From Hippophae tibetana (Eukaryota; Streptophyta; Magnoliopsida; Rosales; Elaeagnaceae), in assembly GCA_037013495.1 (NCBI GenBank), contig CM072806.1, forward strand, positions 28,150,001 to 28,214,000: a DNA stretch of 64,000 nt, in the 5' to 3' direction. Positions 44,033 through 54,924 of this stretch are shown in pieces (the first letter of the stretch is position 1; each line of letters opens with the position of its first letter). The notes beneath the pieces were generated by a model. It did no database searches and was not told the DNA's origin. It worked only from the letters and a program-made list of their open reading frames with translations. Both the position numbers and the translations under genes were made by a program.

Positions 44033-45139
44033 TGTCCAAGGAATTTAAATTCGGTAAGCTAGAAGTAACACTTTTTAAACTTTGTATACAATTGGTGTTC
44101 CCTTAGAGCTTGTAAAGTAATCCAAAGATGATGTTCATGTTCTTCATGGGTCCTTCAACAAATCAATATATCGCCAATAAATATAAATTGATCTAACTTC
44201 AAAATACCCAGTTCATTAAATCCCTAAAGGCAATATGAGCACTTGTTAGACCAAACAATATGACACCAAATTCAAAATGCTCATACCGTGTATGGAAAGA
44301 AGTTTTGGGTATATCTGACTCTTTGACTCTCAATTGGTGATATCCAATATGAGATCATTCTTTGAAAAGAAACTTGGTCTTCCAAGTTGATTGAACAATT
44401 TATCAATCCAAGGTAACAAATATATGTCTTGATTGGTTACAATTGTGGAAGGTAAAAGGGTGATATGGAAGACTTCCAAATGAATTATTATTTGACAATC
44501 CATTGTGTTGTCTCCTTTTTGAAAATTTATTTTTCTTCTATCATTTATCCTTGATATTTCGAGATGGTGTGGCCACCTTTAACGGTTTCGTATTGACTTG
44601 TTCGACTCTATAAGTTGCAACAAGTATTATAGTGTAGGTCTATCCTTGATACATTAATTATACATGGATATCATCCTATAAGCCCATTAGAAATTTTCCA
44701 AGCTTTTCACAGTCTCTTGCTATCATATTTTCTACAAATATTGAAAATGGATTGAAAGAATTCTTGTACTGTGTGACAATCATGTCTTTCCTAAGATTAA
44801 TAAATTTGACCAGTTGTAGCTTTTGCAGTCTCATTGAAGAATCTTTCATAAAACAACTCCTTGAATTCTTCCCATGTGACTATCTCTACATCACTTCATC
44901 TACTGATAAAGTCCTACAACTAGTATGTTTCATCAATTAGTTTGTATACAGCTAAACTAGCTCCAAAATGCATCAAAATGTTTAGAACATTCATCTTCTT
45001 CTTAATTTCCTTAATCTATCCTTCTAGGATGTCGGAGTTGGGAGTACCATCATAGATTGATGGACTCGTCTTCGCGAACTCCTTAAGGTAATAAGCTCTA
45101 CCCTTTTCCTTTGGTTTTCCATCCCCAAGTAATTAATCT
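44033..45139 (-). pseudogene. Tekay-like chromovirus gypsy gag and RT remnant
   Basis: Minus strand: a gag text (NSDILEGWIKEIKKKMNVLN, then IVTWEEFKELFYERFFNE near 44890-44850, VQEFFQSIF near 44760) and an RT text ([40 protein letters not shown] near 44320-44220), ending at FKFLGH near 44040. Protease and the start of RT are lost between them. The CACTA terminus at 44032 interrupts the RT. Confidence 0.75.
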
Positions 45140-45386
45140 TCACAATGAATGAAATCGTCTCAACGTCCCTACTTGTAAATTATAACGGCCAAATAAATAA
45201 GGTTTTAAGTCAAACTTTGTAATTTCAAAATCATCCTTTCATTATCATCCTATCTTCACTATAATTATCTCAAGCAACGTAACTGAAAAGTGATGCAAGA
45301 GAGGAGGTGAGCTACACATAGCTCGGTAAGAGTCTACTTTAAAGTTTTATCATAACAAACAAATATTCAAGATGAATTCCTATAAT
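45140..45386 (-). mobile_element. Tekay-type LTR fragment
   Basis: About 240 bp similar to 47870-48080 of the neighbouring Tekay-type LTR (shared GAGCTACACATAGCTC and GTAAATTATAAYGGC). It is truncated on the right by the LTR at 45387. Confidence 0.65.
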
Positions 45387-47091
45387 TGCTCAAAAGTACT
45401 TAATATATTTTGTGATTATGCAGATTTGTATTTGCTTGTTTTGATATCATTTTACTCAAATCTATCTTTTCGAAATCATGAATATATTTTGATATTTTTT
45501 AGGTATTTCTTATATTAAAATATTCAACTTGAAAGAATTATACTTGAAGCATCAATTACAACTTGGAGGTTTAAGGAAACATTTGTAAAACATTAATTAT
45601 GTTTTAATAATTTGAACAAAATAAATTACATGAAATTTAGGGTTCCATTGATGAAATTTTTTAAATGTTGTAACATGAAATTTTTTGTAAGCCACAATGC
45701 AAGGACAAAAGGAAGAATTAATACGCTCTAGATGTGATGTAGGCCATGAAGTGAAAACTTTGCGTGTCATAGGGCGAAAAGAGTAGATCGTGCTCAAATT
45801 GGGCACAAGCTATGTATGCCATGGCTTGAATAAAATGTGTGTTGTGGCTCCAAGTTAAAATTCCATTTTATTCCTCCTTTCCTCACCTTAAAAAGGAGAC
45901 CATATTTCTTTTGTAAAAAAATATTCTAGAATCCCATAGCACTTTTAGTAGTTGATTTCTTAGCTTTTTTTAGTCTTTCTATTTATTTTAGTAATTTAAA
46001 TATTTTCTCTCATTTAAGAGTTGAACAAATTTAGTTCATATAATAGGTTTTGGTTTCAAATCATTAAAAATCACAATAATTCTGTGAGGAGATTTTGCAG
46101 AAGTAATTCTAAGATATCTATTAAGGAATATTTAAATGTATTCTTTTTAGAATATTTCTAAGTGTTGTTTTACATGCAATATGTTTAATTTATTGATAAT
46201 TTATTAAACTATGTATGTATGACTATAAATAATATGGGATATTAGTAATGTTATTATGGTTGTTAAATATTAAAATAGGTAAACATTTTTATAAAATGAA
46301 TTAAGTTTTATTTCCTCGTCAAGATTTAAACAAAATTTGTAAAAAAAATATTGACGAAATATTTTTCATAATAAAAAATAGAGTTACATTTAAAATTTAA
46401 TTATCTAAATCTGATTTAAAGTTAACTCTTCGATTTTGGATTTGATTATTCGGATCTTTAGAGAACTCTATTTCAAAGATTTTTGTAAGAATTATTATTA
46501 AAAATAGATTGGTGACATATTTTTTATAGTAGTTTTAAAATCTAAAAGTTAGTTTTCATATACTTAAATCCTAAACCTAACTTTAACATCTTGATAAGAG
46601 TTTCAGTTATCAGTATGACAAAAGGTGACAATGAAATGATTTGTTAATTTCTTAGAAAAGAAGCACAATTTAATTAAAGTTTAAATTTTAATTAATAAAA
46701 AAAATGATCCCTACCTTAGGATATTTTCATACATATAAGAAAGAATCATTAATCTTAATTCATATATTTAATATATTACTTAATATTGAATAAGCATGAT
46801 TAATTAACTAATATATTCCATAAATTTCTCACTACATGATAAATGTTTATTGAATCTATCTTTATTTTTATGTTATTAGTTTGAAAACTCAACATAAAAT
46901 AGGATGTTTATGTTATTTAATTTCATTTTTAAAGAATTTATTGAAAGATTTAAAAATCACATGAGTTTTCTTTACACCAACCTTAAAAGTATACTTGTCA
47001 TTTTCTATAAGTAATTTGTGCAATTGGGGGCTATTTTATAAATTATACAAAATTTATATGCCTAATTTTGACGCATTAATTTTTTTGTGCA
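45387..47091 (+). mobile_element. Gypsy-type LTR, probably solo
   Basis: Begins TGCTCAAAAGTAC (45387), similar to the LTR start at 8316, and ends ...TTTTTTGTGCA at 47091. The interior has the same order of AT-rich blocks as the solo LTR at 6392-8316, in the opposite orientation. Flanks ATAAT and ATTAC do not form a clean duplication, so whether it is solo or a fragment is open. Segment 45640-45860 has repeated GCCATG/GTGTTGTGGC words. Confidence 0.6.
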
Positions 47092-47640
47092 ATTACTAGG
47101 TAAACTAGTAATAGCTCTGCAAAATAATTAACTTTTACAAGCATATAGTTTTAGTAACGTTGCGAGAGATGAATTGCATTTTTAAATTGTTATTATCAAA
47201 ATCTTAAAAACTTCTTGTGAAGTAAATATTGTGATTTTTATTTAAAATGATAAAATATCTAGATTATTAATAAAATTTTTATATTTAAAATTTTTAAATT
47301 TTCTCTTATTCATAAATAAAAGATAAAAAAAATATAAAATCCAAAAATATAAAATCCAAAAAAAATCTAAAAATAAATTTTCTTTTTATTTCTTTTTTTT
47401 TTAAATTAGTTCAATTTTATTTTCTTTTAAACAATTCTTTATTATTTATTGTTTATTTTTAATTTAAGTTATTTAATTAATTCTTTTCTTCTTTTCTTCT
47501 ACATTTTTTTTGTATTTAATTTGCACAAATTTTCATCTCAAGTTAATCATTAATTAGTGCACTTAATTTGCATATGTTTCTTATCGGCTATTATATGTTT
47601 ACATAGTTGAGGCAAAAATAACTTTTAAAAAGAAATTTTA
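47092..47640. other. AT-rich spacer without a recognised feature
   Basis: No readable protein, LTR end or RNA gene. It probably contains decayed internal sequence of the Tekay-type element to its right. Confidence 0.45.
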
Positions 47641-47657
47641 TTCTCGGGAGATCAAAA

Positions 47658-47674
47658 CCATGCTCTGATACCAA
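47658..47674 (-). other. Primer-binding site, initiator-Met type
   Basis: The minus strand reads TTGGTATCAGAGCATGG, a perfect match to the initiator-Met primer site common in Tekay-type elements. It adjoins the LTR at 47676-49559. Confidence 0.85.
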
Positions 47675-47675
47675 T

Positions 47676-49559
47676 ATATCACGTCCCAAAAAATGAGTAC
47701 GTGAAATATAAAGAGGGTAAATTGTAAATTATGTTTGGTAGAAATTTCTTAAATATTCATAAAAAAATCAGTTATTTATAAATCAATGTTATAAGCAATT
47801 TAGGTACCCTTTAGAAGTTTTATATTTCAAATGAAAATTCAATTATAAAATCATAAAATTCATAAGAGTAGTCTTAACATCCCTAATTGTAAATTATAAT
47901 GGCTAAAAGAAATAAGGTTTTAAGTAAAACCATGTAACATTGAAATCCTTCGTTCACGATCATCTTATCTTCACTGTAATTTTCTTGAACAATGCAAATA
48001 GGAATTGAGGAAAGAGTAGTAGTGAGCTACACATAGCTCAATAGGAGTCTACTCTTAAGTTTTATCATAATAAATAGATATTCATGATGCATGCTCATTT
48101 TAATAAATTTTCTTGAGTTTAAGTAATCATCAATTTGTTCAAAATATGGGGAGATTTCAGTCATAAACCTGTGTATACGTGTACTTAGTTGCTTTTGAGG
48201 AACCAGAGGAGTGTATAGTCCGAGTATCCCAATGCATGCTTATACAATACAAAATATTCCATGTGGCACAAATCCAATGCATGATATGCAACCCCATATG
48301 TATTCTTCATCTAAAAATATGCATTGGATTTGTACCGCATGACATATTTTGTATTGTATAAGAATGCATTGGGATACTCGGGCTATACACTCCTCTAGTT
48401 CCCCAAAAGCAAGTAAGTACATGTATACCCATGTTATGCAACCCTTATATGTATTCTTCATCCAAAAATATGGGCATATACTCGGTCCAATTTTGAGATG
48501 CATGTAGGTCCAACTCCGACCCCATGTACTATCACAATACATAAGGCATATATACCTATCAAACAACTTTATGTGAGCCCTTGCCTATAGATAGGTTGAC
48601 TACAAACACAATGGGGATCCAACTCCGTGGCTCATGAATAGTCAAAAAATCCAAACTAAATGAAAAACACAAAGGAAGGTCCAACTCTGATGCCCTTATG
48701 CAACCACAATAATCCATGGTCATATATAAACACCATAGATGGAAAACTCCAAAGATACATATGTATACAATGCGTACTTATAGTCTATCAAAAATTATCT
48801 ACCGCAATCAATAGCCCATGGGTACCATACTCTGCAAGACAACACATGTATAAAACTATTCTCATGATACATGTATAAAAATCTCGGATGCCATATAACA
48901 TTTTCCATTCTCATTTCATGTTAACATCTGATACTTGTTTATTTATACAAAAATATTTCAATGTATTCATAGTAAAACATCTATGATTATTATCTCATTT
49001 ACATAACATTTGTAACATTATAAAATTAATTATAAAATAATGGCATCTGATTTTTCACTTCTATCCATAATATATTATGCATGACAATTCGTTTATAAAA
49101 GCAATGCATGAATTTAAAAGTTAAATGAAGAACACTTACCTGAAACGTTATTTGGTCATCAAGCTTCCAAACTCAAACTCCTTGATATTTCATCCATGAA
49201 ATGCCCTCCAAAATTTTCCAAAAAACTCAAACATCTTAAAGAGACGAAGTTCTAGTGAAAGAGGGTGAGAAGAAGGGAAATTTTGTGGGAAATGGTGGAG
49301 CTCGCCCCTTTTTATAGGCAATCCGAGAAGCTCACCAAGGAGCTTGGTAGCAATAATAATGAAGTGGTATCAAGGTATGGAGAGGTAGTGTCAAGGTGTA
49401 GCAAGGTGTTGGGGAGGTGTCGGTGAGGTACATAGAGATTTCCCAATTTTACCCGTTCAATTCTATTTTTCACACGAAAATTTCTTGATATATCCCTACA
49501 CTTCAATATATTGTCCAAAATTATTTTTAAGGAACTTTAAGTATTATAATAAATTAACA
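47676..49559 (-). mobile_element. Tekay-type 5' LTR (first)
   Basis: On the plus strand it starts at TATCACGTCCC (the minus-strand end of the LTR) and its right end reads AATTAACA (minus start TGTTAATT). It carries the snap-back inverted duplication (48173-48428). The adjacent PBS at its left shows it is a 5' LTR, with the internal region running left but no readable gag. Confidence 0.7.
48173..48428. repeat. 109-bp inverted duplication (fold-back) in the LTR
   Basis: Arms 48173-48281 and 48320-48428 are about 90% complementary by eye over 109 bp, separated by a 38-bp spacer. A version of the spacer text (GCAACCCCATATGTATTCTT) also follows the second arm, at about 48438. The paralogous LTR at 49732-51245 has only one arm. 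Confidence 0.85.
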
Positions 49560-49646
49560 GGTTTTACAATTATTTTCATCTATATCCTGAGTGGGTTGCT
49601 TTCTAGCTTCCCGTGCAATCTTAGTTACCTTCCATTTTGAAGGCAT
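49560..49646 (-). pseudogene. Start of a Tekay-type gag, truncated
   Basis: ATG at 49646 starts MPSKWKVTKIAREARKQPTQ and runs into DIDENN before ending at about 49560, where the first LTR ends. The position, 70 bp downstream of the PBS, suits a gag start. The remaining gag has been lost. Confidence 0.5.
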
Positions 49647-49713
49647 GTTGAGACAAAATTAGTTCAAAAATATTTTAAGATTATGGATGAATATTATTTC
49701 AGAAATATCATAA

Positions 49714-49730
49714 CCATGCTCTGATACCAA
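49714..49730 (-). other. Primer-binding site, initiator-Met type (second)
   Basis: The minus strand reads TTGGTATCAGAGCATGG, identical to the first site. It adjoins the LTR at 49732. Confidence 0.85.
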
Positions 49731-49731
49731 A

Positions 49732-51245
49732 CTATCTTGCCTTGAAAAATGGGTATGTAAAATAGAAAAGGGGTAAATTTTTAAGTTATCTTCAAAAGAT
49801 TTACTTAATAAAACTTCAATTCAATTTGGAATATCCCTATTTAAAAACATAATTTAACAAAATTATTTAAATTAAAAAATAAAAAATGCATATATATATA
49901 TATATTAGAAAAAATATTCACTTTACAACATGTCTAACATTTTCTCCAAATAAAGGATACAAATGAAATGCAAATTATCACCTAAAGTTTTCTTCTTTTT
50001 CCTCGTCTCCTAGTCGTGCACCACTTTGTCAAACCCAAGTCTGGAGATAAGAGGAAAATGGGGTGAGCTACACATAATTTAGTAGGAGCTACAAAAAATT
50101 ATCATTCATGATGCATGCTATTTATTAATAAAATTTCATGAATGGTAATCATTATTAATATACGGAGTGGGGAGATTTTTAACACAAAAATTCAAGTATA
50201 CATGTACCTCTTCGCTTTCAAGGAAACCAAGGGATAGTTCAATATAGGTATCCTATTGCATGCTCATACATTGTAATATAAATTCAATGCTTGAAATGCA
50301 ACCCCATATGTATTGGTCATCCAAATACATAGTCACATGCACAGTCTAACTTTGAGACACATGTGAGTCCTCCTCTGACATATGTATAACCACAATACAT
50401 AAAGCACATGTATCTGTCAAATCATAACATATGGGCCCCCATCTACAGGTAAGTCAACTCCAAAACACCATAGGGGTCCAACTCTAAGGCCCATATGTAG
50501 TAAATGATTCCACAATAAATTGCAAGATCCAAACACAATATGGAGATTCGAGGCCCATACGTAGTCAATGATTCCATAATAAATGGTAAGATCCAAATAC
50601 AATATGGGGATCTGAGGCTTGTGTATGAGAAATAAGCCGACAGTCACATGTATAGACCATAATAATCTATAGTCATATATAGACAATATATATGGAAAAT
50701 AGATGCGTACTTGAAGTTTATGAAAAATAGTCTATTGCAACTAGTAGCCCATGGGTACCATACTCCGCAAGATAATGTATAGGTGTACTCCCCACATATA
50801 AAACATTCTTATGATACATGTATCAAATTCTCGGATGTCATATCACATTTTTAATATTAATTTTATATCAACATTTGATACTCATTTTATATCCAAAAAA
50901 ATTTCAATGTATGCACAATAAAATATTTATAACGAATATCTCATTTAAAATAACCTTATAGTACGACTTATAAAATTATAGCATCTAGATTTTTACTTTT
51001 ATTCATAACATGTGATGCATGACATTTCATTTAAACAAAATGCATGTATTAAAAAAATTAGAGTAAAAAACCTTACCTCGAATCCTTCACTTGAATACTC
51101 AGATATTTTATCCCTAAAATGTGCCAAAAAAACCTAAACAAATTAAGGAGAGAAAGTCTTAGAGAGAGAGAGAAGATGGACGTGGTTTAGCCCCTTTTCA
51201 TAATCAAACTGAGGATTTCTCAAGGAGCTTGCTACAATACACAAG
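49732..51245 (-). mobile_element. Tekay-type 5' LTR (second), truncated
   Basis: Similar over most of its length to the LTR at 47676-49559, with the same orientation. Its right end is cut at about 51245 by LINE sequence. It contains a tandem duplication of about 66 bp (50485-50616). Confidence 0.7.
50485..50616. repeat. 66-bp tandem duplication in the second Tekay-type LTR
   Basis: Units begin AGGCCCATAYGTAGT at 50485 and 50551, each with GATTCCAYAATAAAT and AAGATCCAAAYACAATATGG. A partial third follows at 50615. Confidence 0.8.
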
Positions 51246-54200
51246 CCCACCAATTTCCCCTACACAAGAGCATTAGTATTTATTTTGATCACAATAGCTT
51301 AAGGCTTTTCCCACCTAACACCCAACTTATTACTATGATTATCACCACCTTGCTTAGTCATCACCCTTAGGAAATCATCAGCCAATCTATAAACCCATTT
51401 CGATATTTCCACCATTGATCTCCCTAACTTACCATGCAACACCCCATTCTTGTTGTACCAAACAACCCAATATAGATAAGAAAATGGAGCCAACTCCTCA
51501 CTAATACACCAAATCAGCATCCCATTAAAGATATAAAAAAAATACCCCTACAAGCCTAGCCTACTCAATTTCTTATTAAAATTTGAGCTTTGCCATATCA
51601 TTCCAAGCACAGAGCAATTCCATAAGCAATGACATACATCTTCCTACATGCCATTACAAACCATGCATCAAGCCTCTCCAACCACCTTTCATCTAGCCAA
51701 ATTGGTCATCATCGACAAGATATTTTTGCAGGCCCTCCATATAAAGATCTTTACCTTATTAGGCACACTTATTTCCCACACTCTTGACCATCAAGCCTAT
51801 CTATTTGTATTGCTAGATTCAGAACCATAGTCACCTCTTAAATTCAATAACTTGTGTTCTTTTGCACACTAGTACCTACTCTTAACATTATACCTCCTAT
51901 CAAAGCATCTAGACCACATTAGTTTATTCACATTAGAACCACTACATTTACGGGGTCCAATACCCTACAAGTACCACAAATATCCAATGTTATTAAAAAG
52001 TTTCATTTTAATATCTCAATTCAAGTATTAATACTTTCTATCGTTTTTGAATTGTAACCAAAAAGTTTTTAACCAAAATAGCCTTTTGGAATTTTTATGA
52101 AGGATTTTTTCATTTTGGCAATTAAATAAAGTTAAAAGAAAATGAAAAAAAATTGTTAATTTTTTAAAAGCTCTTTTTTCTAACAACATTAATAATACAA
52201 AGATTTTCAATTAATTGTTTCATGAAAAATATTTTTATCATTATCCCTATCAATTAGTCATGAAAAATATTTTCATCGCGTCCAAAAATTGTTGGAATGA
52301 TAAGGTTTTTAGTATTTATTTATATTACTTGTTTTTTAAAGATAGAAATTTATCATTTTTATTTTTTTCGTAAGTTTTAGTAGAAAGTGTTAAACCCAAC
52401 CTTTAACAAAACAAAATCATTTTTCAGCTCCAATTAATTTCCATAAAGAAAAAAATAAAAATTCTTCACCAAAAAGCCAAAAAAAACATTTTGGGTAAAA
52501 CAAAATTGATTATTATTGAAAAAAGATAAAAAGATACCAAAATTTAAATTAATGTACTAAACCTTTTAATAACATGAGATATTTGAGGTAACAATGTATT
52601 AATTAAGGTACTCTAACTTACCATTCACACATGCATGGATACTTAGAATCAAAGCAGCTTCACTTTTCTCAAATTGGCCACCACAGCATCCTCACTTAAA
52701 ACCCTAAAATATAAAGCCTAAGGGAGAAGCCTAAGTAACCCTTATCCTTGTGCACTCTTATATCTTTCCCATTACCCATACGCCATCTAGCACCACTTTT
52801 AACCGATTCCATCCCCACATTAGGATTTCCCTTATGAATGAAGAGTAATTGGGATTATTGACTTCAATTAGGAATTAGGTCATAATAAGGAAAATGTTTT
52901 CCTTTTAACACCTTAGCTATTAATGATGTGGATTATCAAGCGACCTCCAAGCCTACTTTGCAAGCAAAGCTTTATTGAAAGAAGTCAAATTTCTGAACCC
53001 CAGGACACCCAATTCTTTCGACCTATATAATATATCCCATGAAAGCCAATGCAAAGTTGTTTTACCAAGGTCACTACCCCACCAAAACATTGCCATAACT
53101 CCTTGTATATCCTAACACAAACCTACACATAATGTAAAATAACTTTAGGGTATAGGAACTACTTTACCTACTTTAGATAGTGTTTTCTCTTTCCAAGTTT
53201 CCTTCAGATTTTCAAACATTTTTTTCTTTTCTTTTTTCTAATAGCCAAAATGGACAAATCCATATACTTTTTATGACATGGAACTAAAATAATCAAAATG
53301 ATCATTAGTATTGGGACTAAAATAAACAGTAGATTTCTCCAAATTCACCTTCTATCCAGAAGCCCCCATACACTTCTAACACCTACTTGAGTTTGTTACA
53401 AGCTCTCTGATTCACCTCTATGAAAATGAAACTGTCATATATAAAAAAATAAGTGTGATAGTCTTGGGCTTCTTCGAGCCATAACCACACCTTTTATAAA
53501 CCCATCAGCTTCATCCCTTCGTATTGATCCTGAAAGACCTTTTGCACACAAAATAAATAGGTAAGTATCCCCTTACCTTAAACCCCTCAAAGATCTAAAT
53601 TTCTCAATTTGGCATCCATTCACCTACAATGCATATGAAACAGATGCCACACATTTAAAATCAAAATGTCCCACTTTTCATCAAAAGCAAGCTTCTTCAT
53701 AATACATTCCAAAAAACCCCATTCAATCCTACCGTATGCTTTACATATGTCAAGCTTTACAGCAGCCTTAAAACATTTTCCCATCAGAGATTCTTTCATG
53801 GAGTGTGTAGTCTCAAAAGCAATAAAAATGTTAGTCTACATTATGCCTAACAGACACAAAAGCACTTTGAGACTCAGAGATAATTTCAGACAACACTCTT
53901 TTCACTCTATTGGTCATGCAGCTAGCCACCATTTTATATAGCACATTACATATAATAATGGGCCTAAACTAAGAGACATCCTTAGGCTCAACTACTTTTG
54001 GTAAGTAAGAGATAAGAGTATGGTTTTACCTTCCAAAGAGGCATTATTGTTGAGAACATCTAGCACAGCCTTTGACACCTCATCACCTACCATATTCCAG
54101 AATTTCTGAAAAATTAGTACTGGCATCCCTTATATCTGTGTTGCCTTGACATGATGTATCGTCTCAAAGCATCCTCAACACCGAGCTTAGTAAAAGGACA

Positions 54201-54924
54201 CAGTAACTCTATATTCATTTCCTTAGTAACCTGAACATCCACATTTCGTTATTAACTCCTCCAAACCTAAGGTATCTCCACTTGTGAACAACCTTTTATA
54301 GAAATTTAAGGACAGATCTTGAATCTCACTTTGAGATGTGATCCAATTCTTCTCATCATCCATTAAACCATGCACATGATTTCTTCTTCTTCCATAAGCT
54401 TTACTATGAAAAACGTCCTGAACTCTGATCTCCATTTTCAAACCAAACTTGCTTCGATCTGTCTTCGAAGTATTTCCTCTCATTCAAGAAGTGAATTTAT
54501 CTCCCTTTCAGTTTTAAGCAACAACCTCCAAGTTAATTTCACTTGGCCCTTTACTCTTACAGTCATTCAAGACCCCTTTAAGCTTCTCTAATCTCCTTTG
54601 TATATAGCCTGCATTGTTCCAATTCCACTTCTTCAGTTTATTAGCACATTGTGCAACTCTACCCATAGCAGCTTCAAAGGGTGACACACCATGTACTCCA
54701 ACCCATCCACAAGCGCCTTCCATATGCTCCTTACACCCATTCACCCCCAACTAGAATTCCTCAAATCTAAACACCCTCATCTTCTTATTTCTAGTCATGC
54801 AAATCACCAATGCAGTATGGTCTATTCTAGACAATTCTTCATGTAAAACTGTCATAGAAGAAAGAGATTGCATCCATATCGATTTGATATATGCCTTGTC
54901 CAACCTTACTTGTGTATTTTATCC
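51246..54924 (-). pseudogene. L1-type LINE remnant: endonuclease end, RT, zinc-finger, RNase H
   Basis: Minus strand from 54924: endonuclease C-terminus VRLDKAYIKSIW and a DHTALVI-like text, linker text MGRVAQCANKLKKWNWNNAG (54660-54600), RT start VFHSKAYGRRRNHVHGLMDD with NWITSQSEIQDLSLNFYKRL (54410-54290), degraded RT to about 52700, a zf-RVT region (AWFVMACRKM and FCQ-like text near 51660), and a partial RNase H domain (51520-51299: YNKNGVLHGK, MVEISKWVYRLADDFLRV). It is cut at 51246. The 5' part of the endonuclease lies at 58127-58300 beyond the inserted Tork-like element. Frameshifts are many. Confidence 0.75.
51987..52575. mobile_element. MITE-like insertion in the LINE
   Basis: ATGTTATTAAAAAGTTT at 51987 faces AAACCTTTTAATAACAT ending at 52575, an inverted pair of 17 bp with one mismatch. 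The 589-bp AT-rich interior has no coding text. LINE zinc-finger sequence lies left of it. No duplication is clear. Confidence 0.55.

Noticed and set aside
48179..48566. Two ORFs on opposite strands with similar proteins
   Set aside because: Their similarity is explained by the 109-bp inverted duplication; neither is a gene.
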